Assembly: GCF_000012305.1 (NCBI RefSeq) | Contig: NC_007204.1 | Coordinates: 1,426,001-1,490,000 of the forward strand | Reading direction: 5' to 3' | Length of the DNA stretch: 64,000 nucleotides | From: Psychrobacter arcticus 273-4 | GTDB taxonomy: Bacteria > Pseudomonadota > Gammaproteobacteria > Pseudomonadales > Moraxellaceae | Shown here: positions 57,154 to 64,000 of the stretch, in pieces | Layout of the letters: every line of letters begins with the position of its first letter | Numbering within the stretch: position 1 is the first letter of the stretch | The notes under the pieces: generated by a model | The model's input: only the letters and a program-made list of their open reading frames with translations | What the model was told of the DNA's origin: nothing | The model's database searches: none | Made by a program: the position numbers and the translations under genes

Positions 57154-59688
57154 ATGGAAAAATTCGTAGCGATCATTATGGCAGTTTTTGCCGCCCCCTT
57201 GCTTATCGGTGGCGCTTATCTGCTCTCTTTAGGCGGTAGTCCATACTATCTCTTTGCTGGCATTGTCATGCTAGCGACAGCATTTTTATTGTTCAAAAAA
57301 CATTGGAGTGCTTACGGGCTCTACGCTATTTTTATAGTAGCGACTATTGCTTGGGCTCTTTGGGAGTCCGGCTTTTATTGGTGGGCACTGGCACCTCGTG
57401 TTGGCTTCCCATTGATCTTTGGTCTATTAATGTTATTGCCGTGGGTATCTAATAAGATGCGCGGGCAGCGCGCTCAAGTAGCGACAAGCACTGCTAATAG
57501 TGCAATAACTCCAAACACGGTTAAAAAGAATCCTCTTTATTATTGGGGGTTGCTCGCTAGTGTGGTTGTAGGTGCACTCCTTTCTTTTGGGAGCTTAGCA
57601 AACAACGCCACGGACAAGTTAGGTGAACTTGATTTAAGTGCCTCTGATAAAGACACCTCTACAAATCTTGGCGATTCATTATCAACTGGCGAACAAACAC
57701 CAGATGGCGAATGGAGCGCATATGGCCGTACTGACTATGGCCAACGCTACTCTCCTTTGACTCAAATCACCACTGATAATGTCAAAGATTTAGAGCTGGC
57801 TTGGCAAATTCAAACGGGTGATGTTAAAGGCCCTAACGATGTTGGCGAGACCACTTATCAGGCAACGCCGTTAAAAATCGGCAATGCGCTGTACTTATGT
57901 ACGCCTCATAACTGGGTAATGGCACTAGATGCTGACTCTGGTGAGACACTATGGAAGTTTGATCCAAAAGTAGAAAAAAACCTACAACGCCAACACCAAA
58001 CCTGTCGAGGTGTGTCTTACTATGCTGGTCAGTCTGGCACGGATAGCACTCCTCCAGTGGCTAATAATGAGACAAGCAGTACCATTAGCAATGCAGCTGT
58101 CAGCAATCAACCCGCTGCAACCAGCGATATGATAGTGCAAAAAATTGCTGGTAATACCTTTGAAAATGCATCTAAGCAATGCGATGCTAAGATATTTATC
58201 CCAACTTCTGATGCCAAACTATATGCACTCGATCCAAATACTGGGCAACGCTGTCAAGATTTTGGTGAAGATGGCGCATTAGATTTGATGCACAATATGC
58301 CATTTACACAGGCGGGCTACTACTATTCGACGTCGCCTCCGATAGTGGTAGGCAATACGATTGTTGTGGCAGGGGCCGTCAATGACAACTATGATGTAAA
58401 TTCACCTTCTGGTGTTATCCGTGCTTATGATGTCAATACTGGTGAGCTATTGTGGAACTGGGATTCAGGCGACCCTGACAACACCGCGCCTTTTGATGTC
58501 AATGATCCTACTCAGACGTACAAAACCAGCTCGCCAAATTCATGGGCGATCGCTAGTGCTGATGAAGAGCTTGGTTTGGTTTACTTCCCTATGGGTAACC
58601 GCACGCCAGATCAGCTGGGCAGCTACCGAAACGCTGCTGAAGAAAAATATGCAACCTCTGTTGTCGCGTTAGATATTAATACAGGCGAAGCGCGCTGGGT
58701 ACAGCAGTTTGTCCATCATGATCTTTGGGATATGGATACACCTGCTCAGCCAACGTTGCTTGACTTAGATACAGCTGATGGCGTCCAACCTGCTTTGGTT
58801 GTACCGACCAAACAAGGTGATGTCTATGTCTTGAACCGCGCAACAGGCGAGCCTATTGTACCAATCAAAGAACGTGATGCACCGCAAGGCTATCTCATTG
58901 CAGGTGAACACGCCGCACCCACTCAGCCTTATTCTGGTTTGAGTTTTGAGCCACCAATGTTGAAAGAAAAAGACATGTGGGGTGCCAGCCTGATTGATCA
59001 GATGATGTGCCGGATTGAATTTAACCAGCTTAATTATGATGGTCGTTATACACCACCATCAACGAATGGCAGCATAGTCTATCCTGGTAACTTTGGTACC
59101 TTTAACTGGGGCGGAATCGCCGTCGATCCTGAAAATGGCGTGATGTTTGGTATGCCAACTTACCTTGCCTTTACCTCAAAACTCATTCCCAAAGAAACAC
59201 TTGGTGATGTTGAAACCAATAAAGGTGAGCAAGGTGTGAATGCCAATGAAGGCGCAGATTATGCGGTAGAAATGGGACCGTTTTTATCACCGCTTGGCGT
59301 ACCTTGTCAGCAGCCACCATGGGGCACGATAGCAGGTGCTGATTTGGCCACAGGCGAGATTGCTTATCAACGCAAAAATGGTACCGTACAAGACTTATCT
59401 CCTATTCCATTAAAATTGGAGTTAGGTGTCCCTGGTATCGGTGGACCTATCATCACTAAAGGTGGCGTCGCACTCTTATCAGCGGCGACCGAAAACAACT
59501 TCCGCGCTTATGATTTGAAAAATGGTGATGTACTATGGAATGTGCGTATTCCAGCAGGTGGTCAAGCCACGCCTATGACTTACTTGAACTCTAAAGGTGA
59601 GCAAATGGTAGTATTGGTTGCTGGTGGACATGGTTCAGTGGGTACAACCATTGGTGATTATGTCATGGCCTATAAGCTTGCTAAGTGA
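57154..59688 (+). CDS. Membrane-bound PQQ-dependent dehydrogenase (glucose/quinate family)
   Basis: An 844-residue quinoprotein. I chose the ATG at 57154 (AGGTGG upstream) over a 30-codon extension. The N-terminal part has about five membrane helices (residues 1-140), then a periplasmic beta-propeller with VHHDLWDMDTPAQPTLLDL, KQGDVYVLNRATGEPIVPI and PAGGQATPMTYLNSKGEQMV, closely resembling membrane glucose dehydrogenase. It oxidises a sugar or quinate/shikimate and passes electrons to ubiquinone. An insert of about 55 residues, rich in Ser, Thr and Asn (about residues 288-345), is not seen in the E. coli protein. No PQQ synthesis genes are in the window. Confidence 0.9.
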   Translation: MEKFVAIIMAVFAAPLLIGGAYLLSLGGSPYYLFAGIVMLATAFLLFKKHWSAYGLYAIFIVATIAWALWESGFYWWALAPRVGFPLIFGLLMLLPWVSNKMRGQRAQVATSTANSAITPNTVKKNPLYYWGLLASVVVGALLSFGSLANNATDKLGELDLSASDKDTSTNLGDSLSTGEQTPDGEWSAYGRTDYGQRYSPLTQITTDNVKDLELAWQIQTGDVKGPNDVGETTYQATPLKIGNALYLCTPHNWVMALDADSGETLWKFDPKVEKNLQRQHQTCRGVSYYAGQSGTDSTPPVANNETSSTISNAAVSNQPAATSDMIVQKIAGNTFENASKQCDAKIFIPTSDAKLYALDPNTGQRCQDFGEDGALDLMHNMPFTQAGYYYSTSPPIVVGNTIVVAGAVNDNYDVNSPSGVIRAYDVNTGELLWNWDSGDPDNTAPFDVNDPTQTYKTSSPNSWAIASADEELGLVYFPMGNRTPDQLGSYRNAAEEKYATSVVALDINTGEARWVQQFVHHDLWDMDTPAQPTLLDLDTADGVQPALVVPTKQGDVYVLNRATGEPIVPIKERDAPQGYLIAGEHAAPTQPYSGLSFEPPMLKEKDMWGASLIDQMMCRIEFNQLNYDGRYTPPSTNGSIVYPGNFGTFNWGGIAVDPENGVMFGMPTYLAFTSKLIPKETLGDVETNKGEQGVNANEGADYAVEMGPFLSPLGVPCQQPPWGTIAGADLATGEIAYQRKNGTVQDLSPIPLKLELGVPGIGGPIITKGGVALLSAATENNFRAYDLKNGDVLWNVRIPAGGQATPMTYLNSKGEQMVVLVAGGHGSVGTTIGDYVMAYKLAK

Positions 59689-59731
59689 ATAAGAGCAGTT
59701 TATATACCTAGCTTTTGCTTTATTAACCTTA

Positions 59732-59766
59732 CCTCGTTTTAAAAGCGTTGCGCTTTTTAAAACGGG
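59732..59766 (+). terminator. Probable terminator of the PQQ dehydrogenase gene
   Basis: Arms CCTCGTTTTAAAAGCG and CGCTTTTTAAAACGGGG pair with small mismatches round TTG, followed by a short T-run (ACTTTTAACG). Confidence 0.65.
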
Positions 59767-59976
59767 GTACTTTTAACGAAAAAACAGGCGACCCATGTCA
59801 TCTGCTTTTTTTATGAAATACCAACAATCAACCTCGGTTTATTTATCCATTAGAGTGCTTAAAAGCAGCTCACGCTAATTTGTTATGAATTATTACTACT
59901 CAGTAACGCGACTTGAAATCGATATTAATAATGAGCATATCAAGAGAAAATAATTAATAACTTTATTGGATGATTT

Positions 59977-60996
59977 ATGAGTAACCCTATTCCCTTATCT
60001 TTCTTAGATTTAGCCCCTGTTCCTGAGGGTAAAACTATTGCTGAAGGCATTGCCCAAACGGTTGAAACCGCGCAGCAAGCTGAAAAATCTGGCTTAAACC
60101 GTTACTGGATGGCAGAGCATCATAATATGCCCGGTATCGCTAGTGCAGCGACGTCGGTACTACTGTCGCATATTGGTGCTCAGACCAAGCGTATACGTAT
60201 TGGCGCAGGCGGCGTCATGCTGCCCAATCATGCACCGCTTGTTATCGCAGAGCAGTTTGGTACTTTGCAAGCATTATATGGCGACCGCATAGATTTGGGG
60301 TTGGGTCGTGCGCCCGGTACAGATGGTGCAACTTTTCAAGCATTACGTCGTCAGATGCAAGATGCCGATCGCTTTCCACAAGATGTGCAAGAGTTGATGT
60401 ACTTTTTGGGGAATGGCACAGATGATAGCCCAGTACAGGCATTTCCGGGTGCAAAATCTAACATTCCTATTTGGATATTAGGTTCGTCTCTTTTTGGTGC
60501 GACCTTAGCAGCGCACTTAGGATTGCCATATGTGTTTGCCTCGCACTTTGCACCGCAAATGCTTGGACAAGCCATTACAGCTTATCGTGAGCAATTTAGA
60601 CCATCGGCCTATTTAGATAAGCCTTATGTCATGCTAGCGGCAAATTTATTGCTTGCTGATGATGATGCGACGGCGCAGTATCACTTTACTTCAGCCCAGC
60701 AGAGTTTTGTGCGTTTACGCCGTGGTGAAACAGGTCAAATGCCAAAGCCTACTCATGATATGGATAGTATCTGGAACGCTGCTGAGAAAATGATGGTGGA
60801 TAGTGCGTTGTCGGTATCCTTTATCGGCTCTGTTGAAACCGTCAAACCAAAGCTTGCGACGTTTCTTGCTACCTATCAGCCAGATGAGCTGATTGTGACA
60901 GCAAACGTTTATGACCAAGCAGCACGTATGCGCTCGCTTGAGCTTGTCTCTGAGCTTAATTTGTTTGATTTACAACCAACAGCAACGCTTGCATAA
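59977..60996 (+). CDS. LLM-class flavin-dependent oxidoreductase
   Basis: A 339-residue luciferase-like monooxygenase-family protein. [22 protein letters not shown] near residue 42 and [21 protein letters not shown] near residue 72 are family hallmarks, and a TIM-barrel pattern fits. It binds FMN and oxidises an unknown substrate in the cytoplasm. It stands alone between two terminator-like hairpins. Confidence 0.87.
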   Translation: MSNPIPLSFLDLAPVPEGKTIAEGIAQTVETAQQAEKSGLNRYWMAEHHNMPGIASAATSVLLSHIGAQTKRIRIGAGGVMLPNHAPLVIAEQFGTLQALYGDRIDLGLGRAPGTDGATFQALRRQMQDADRFPQDVQELMYFLGNGTDDSPVQAFPGAKSNIPIWILGSSLFGATLAAHLGLPYVFASHFAPQMLGQAITAYREQFRPSAYLDKPYVMLAANLLLADDDATAQYHFTSAQQSFVRLRRGETGQMPKPTHDMDSIWNAAEKMMVDSALSVSFIGSVETVKPKLATFLATYQPDELIVTANVYDQAARMRSLELVSELNLFDLQPTATLA

Positions 60997-61003
60997 TATT
61001 GAA

Positions 61004-61035
61004 AAACCTCCCCTTCTATTAAGATTGGGAGGTTA
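61004..61035 (+). terminator. Possible weak terminator of the LLM gene
   Basis: Arms AACCTCCC and GGGAGGTT around a 16-base loop; the following T-run is poor, so this is tentative. Confidence 0.45.
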
Positions 61036-61123
61036 TTAGATCAGGGTTTGATAAATTCTTAGTAACTGTCTGTTGATTTCACCATTGCATTATAAGAACC
61101 CCATTTATTCGTTTATAATATTC

Positions 61124-62083
61124 TTAAATCAACCCCATAGCGCGCAATATCGCGGCGCCAATCGCCATACCAAACATACCAACCACCGTGGTAAATGCCA
61201 AAATATTGGCCGCTAAAATATCATTACCACCCATCGCTTTTGCCATCACATAGCTTGCGGCTGCCGTTGGCGACGCAACCATCAAAAACAGTACGCCCAT
61301 ATGTACACCCGTTAAGCCAAAAGCAAAACCAACCGCTATAGCGACCAATGGTGCAATAACAATGCGTCCAATGCTTGCCTGCATAGAAAGTCCAGAAGGA
61401 TGCAACATCGACTTCAAATTAATACTGGCACCTGCACAAATCAGTGCAAGCGGTAAAGCAACTGCTGCCAATAACCCACCGGTGATATGAATCACACCTG
61501 CAAGCGGTGGTAGTGGCAACGCTTTATAGGTAAATGCTGCGACGAGCGCAATGATAAGCGGATTTGTGAATAGCTTTTTGATAATCATGGTACTACGACT
61601 GAGCCAAGTATCTTCCGAACTTTTAGATACTCGGCTTAGCGTAATCACCGCTAGGATATTGAACAGTATCGTGACCACGCCCATGTATACCGCGCCAATA
61701 CTCAAGCCGCTCGTACCATAAGCGTTAGCAACGGTCGCAAGTCCAATAATCGCCATATTGCTGCGAAAAATACCTTGTACAAAAACTCCTTGATTAGCAG
61801 GGTCACTGATAAAATGCTTGGCATAGAGCTCAGAGCCAATAAACAAAATAAAGGTCACCACAATACCAGCGACTATCAATACCACTTGCTTCGCATAATC
61901 AACATCACTATCGACCACACTAAAAAATAGCAGACATGGCAAACAGTAGTTAAAAACGAAACTAGAGGCCTGATCGACAAACACCTGATCCGCCTCACCC
62001 CGTCTTTTCATAAAAAAACCCAACCACATTAAGGCAAGGTTGGGCAAGACGATGGTCATAGCAAAAATAATGGCATCAATCAT
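61124..62083 (-). CDS. AEC-family (auxin efflux carrier-like) transporter
   Basis: A 319-residue inner-membrane protein with about ten helices. I chose the ATG at 62081-62083 (MIDAIIFAMTIVLPNLALMWLG, the usual family start) rather than the long upstream frame, whose extra 65 residues are repeat-coded. LPLALICAGASINL and GVLFLMVASPTAAASYVMA fit the family. Such proteins export organic acids or amino acids; substrate unknown. Confidence 0.87.
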   Translation of the reverse strand: MIDAIIFAMTIVLPNLALMWLGFFMKRRGEADQVFVDQASSFVFNYCLPCLLFFSVVDSDVDYAKQVVLIVAGIVVTFILFIGSELYAKHFISDPANQGVFVQGIFRSNMAIIGLATVANAYGTSGLSIGAVYMGVVTILFNILAVITLSRVSKSSEDTWLSRSTMIIKKLFTNPLIIALVAAFTYKALPLPPLAGVIHITGGLLAAVALPLALICAGASINLKSMLHPSGLSMQASIGRIVIAPLVAIAVGFAFGLTGVHMGVLFLMVASPTAAASYVMAKAMGGNDILAANILAFTTVVGMFGMAIGAAILRAMGLI

Positions 62084-62194
62084 AAATAGGCTCAATTCGG
62101 TGACAAGCCCATCATAATATGGACAATAGCGTGGTAAATTAGTAAAAACGATGTAGGAAATAACAGATGTAGGTAATAACAATAGGGTTGATAA

Positions 62195-62234
62195 TTCGTA
62201 GAGCTGTATTTCGTAGAGCTGTATTTCGTAGAGC
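62195..62234. repeat. 15-base direct repeat upstream of the AEC gene
   Basis: TTCGTAGAGCTGTAT occurs twice in a row and a third time in part. It falls between the AEC start and the mnmG terminator; in the minus strand frame it would encode LYEIQ repeats, but this region is unlikely to be translated. Confidence 0.8.
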
Positions 62235-62308
62235 CAGTATAAATAAAAAACAACAACCAAGACAAGCCAGTGTGCCACTTTCTTTTAACGACTATGATGT
62301 TTTGGCAA

Positions 62309-62342
62309 AAAAACCCATAATAATTTCTCATTATGGGTTGTT
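62309..62342 (-). terminator. Rho-independent terminator of mnmG
   Basis: Arms AACCCATAAT and ATTATGGGTT form a hairpin. On the minus strand the run of seven T residues follows, placing it downstream of mnmG. Confidence 0.85.
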
Positions 62343-62419
62343 TATACGTTTTAGGCTTGAATTTGATATTTTTTGATACGTTATTTTTTCATCTTACCTT
62401 GTCGCTTTTATCTTTCACA

Positions 62420-64000
62420 CTATGACGCATTCAATGCTGCTTGTACTTTCTTCTGTTTCTTGACTGTCATTGCCAGTAGCTGGATAGCAGCCGGTGTGAC
62501 ACCACTGATACGTCCAGCTTGTGCCAACGTTGACGGACGGACTTGCGCAAGTTTTTGAACAATCTCATTGGACAGCCCAGATACCACACTATAATCAAAA
62601 TCCATTGGTAGCGCTGTATTCTCTAGACGCTTCATCTGATCGATATCTTCTTGCTGACGATCAATGTAGCCTGCGTATTTGACAGAGATTTCAATCTGTT
62701 CACCCACTTGACTATCGACCTCTGAGCCTGTAATCGCTGCAATATCATTAAAATGTATTTGCGGACGTTTAAGCAAATCATAAGCCGTCGATTCTTTGGA
62801 CAGTACCTCTCCTGTTTGCGCAGTGACTTGTGCACCTAACGCATTGATAGGCGTCGCCCAAATATCTTTGAGACGCGAAGTCTCGGAGGCAATGGCTTCC
62901 ATTTTTTCTTCATACGCTTGCCAACGCACATCATCAACCAAGCCAAGCTTACGACCGGTTTCAGTCAAACGTTGGTCAGCATTGTCTTCACGCAAAAGCA
63001 AACGATACTCGGCGCGACTGGTAAACATGCGATAAGGTTCGGTCGTACCATGCGTAATCAAATCATCGACAAGCACACCAAGATAAGCTTCATCACGGCG
63101 CGGCGTCCAGACGTCAAACTCACTGTTTTCACAGGTAACCAGTGCCGCATTGGTGCCAGCCAGCAAACCTTGCACACCGGCTTCTTCATAACCGGTCGTA
63201 CCATTGATTTGTCCGGCAAAGTACAAGCGATCAATCGATTTGGTTTCAAGCGTTGGTTTTAGGTTTTGCGGATCAAAATAATCATATTCAATCGCATAGC
63301 CTGGACGGGTGATGTGTGCATTCTCAAGACCCTTCATACTATGGATAAACTCTAACTGCACATCAAACGGCAAGCTGGTTGAAATACCATTCGGATACAG
63401 CTCATGGGTGGTCAAGCCTTCTGGCTCAATAAAGATCTGATGGCTGTCTTTATCGGCAAAGCGATGGATTTTGTCTTCAATAGATGGACAATAACGCGGA
63501 CCGACCCCTTCGATTTTGCCAGAGAACATCGGTGAGCGGTCTAAATTTTCACGAATAATGTCATGGGTGCGCGCATTGGTATGGGTGATGTAGCAATTCA
63601 CCTGCTCAGGATGCATGGACACATCGCCCATATAACTCATGACCGGTAGCGGAGTATCACCCGGCTGTACCGCCATCACACTAAAATCAACACTACGCGC
63701 ATCAATACGCGCGGGCGTACCTGTCTTTAGACGACCAACAGGTAGTTTTAGCTCACGTAAACGATCAGCAAGCTTAATAGAAGGCTGATCGCCTGCGCGA
63801 CCGCCTTTTGAGCTCTCAAGACCAATATGAATAACCCCGCCTAAAAAGGTACCTGAGGTTAATACTACCGTTTGCGTATTAAAAATAATACCAGTAGCAG
63901 TCACAACCGCCGTCGCACGACCGTTTTCAACTAGAATGTCATCGGCTGCTTGTTGGAAGATATCAAGGTTCGGCTGATTCTCTAACGTATGACGAATAGC
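62420..64000 (-). CDS. mnmG: tRNA uridine 34 carboxymethylaminomethyl synthesis enzyme MnmG, N-terminus cut
   Basis: The last 526 residues of the FAD enzyme MnmG (GidA), open to the window edge. With MnmE it installs the cmnm5 group on the wobble uridine. Visible are [28 protein letters not shown], the Cys-containing [12 protein letters not shown], and the family segment [12 protein letters not shown], with the C-terminal helical domain ([19 protein letters not shown]). About 100 N-terminal residues with the FAD motif lie outside. The tus genes in this window act on the same uridine. Confidence 0.96.
   Translation of the reverse strand, partial: AIRHTLENQPNLDIFQQAADDILVENGRATAVVTATGIIFNTQTVVLTSGTFLGGVIHIGLESSKGGRAGDQPSIKLADRLRELKLPVGRLKTGTPARIDARSVDFSVMAVQPGDTPLPVMSYMGDVSMHPEQVNCYITHTNARTHDIIRENLDRSPMFSGKIEGVGPRYCPSIEDKIHRFADKDSHQIFIEPEGLTTHELYPNGISTSLPFDVQLEFIHSMKGLENAHITRPGYAIEYDYFDPQNLKPTLETKSIDRLYFAGQINGTTGYEEAGVQGLLAGTNAALVTCENSEFDVWTPRRDEAYLGVLVDDLITHGTTEPYRMFTSRAEYRLLLREDNADQRLTETGRKLGLVDDVRWQAYEEKMEAIASETSRLKDIWATPINALGAQVTAQTGEVLSKESTAYDLLKRPQIHFNDIAAITGSEVDSQVGEQIEISVKYAGYIDRQQEDIDQMKRLENTALPMDFDYSVVSGLSNEIVQKLAQVRPSTLAQAGRISGVTPAAIQLLAMTVKKQKKVQAALNAS

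Noticed and set aside
62084..62278. 65-codon N-terminal extension of the AEC transporter
   Set aside because: The extension is partly coded by a 15-base direct repeat and has no family likeness, while the internal ATG gives the usual start.
1..64000. tRNA, rRNA, CRISPR array, prophage, or defence island
   Set aside because: Both strands were scanned for T-loop-like sequence, evenly spaced repeats, and integrase, restriction or nuclease-type genes; nothing convincing was found.

Overview
The window looks like a chromosomal segment of a gamma-proteobacterium of the Moraxellaceae, most probably Psychrobacter. This is an inference from the proteins (LeuA of about 594 residues, a TusDCB-TusE set, a membrane PQQ dehydrogenase, lipooligosaccharide-type glycosyltransferases, a family 6 glycosyltransferase remnant) and from the moderately AT-rich base use. 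No tRNA, rRNA, CRISPR array, prophage or complete insertion sequence was found. Two genes run off the edges: apt on the left and mnmG on the right.

Layout. 1-18.1 kb is mostly single-gene housekeeping: apt, rubredoxin, an alpha/beta hydrolase, a WG-repeat protein, an EamA permease, a large autotransporter, a uracil/xanthine permease, sdaA, a lipoprotein, argJ, an exonuclease III, a thioesterase, an SDR enzyme and a SohB protease. 18.5-25 kb holds aspS followed by cell-envelope genes: a LpxL-like acyltransferase, a GT8-like protein, a tandem-duplicated GT2 (WaaE-like) and a GT25. 25-29 kb is an AT-rich, damaged accessory patch: a GT6/GT25 chimeric remnant, two divergent putative glycosyltransferases on opposite strands, a broken IS30 and a broken IS5-type transposase. 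29-32.5 kb is the intact rmlBDAC operon for dTDP-L-rhamnose, which probably feeds the neighbouring surface-glycan genes.

32.7-64 kb is again conserved: ilvE, glnE, tusDCBE (sulfur relay to wobble uridine), trmL, an entericidin-like peptide, hemW, a MATE pump, accBC (acetyl-CoA carboxylase), leuA with a divergent Lrp-type regulator, an MFS permease, a minus-strand run ampG-prmC-moeB-ABC1 kinase, a CysB-like regulator, a PQQ-dependent sugar/quinate dehydrogenase, an LLM flavin oxidoreductase, an AEC transporter and mnmG.

The most notable non-genic feature is a family of about 138-bp miniature inverted-repeat elements (six copies, one internally deleted and one diverged), plus a second, unrelated palindromic family (two copies). 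One element supplies the stop codon of a gene. I found no convincing new multi-gene system; the best candidates for follow-up are the mobile miniature elements, the chimeric glycosyltransferase remnant and the two-domain glycosyltransferase.
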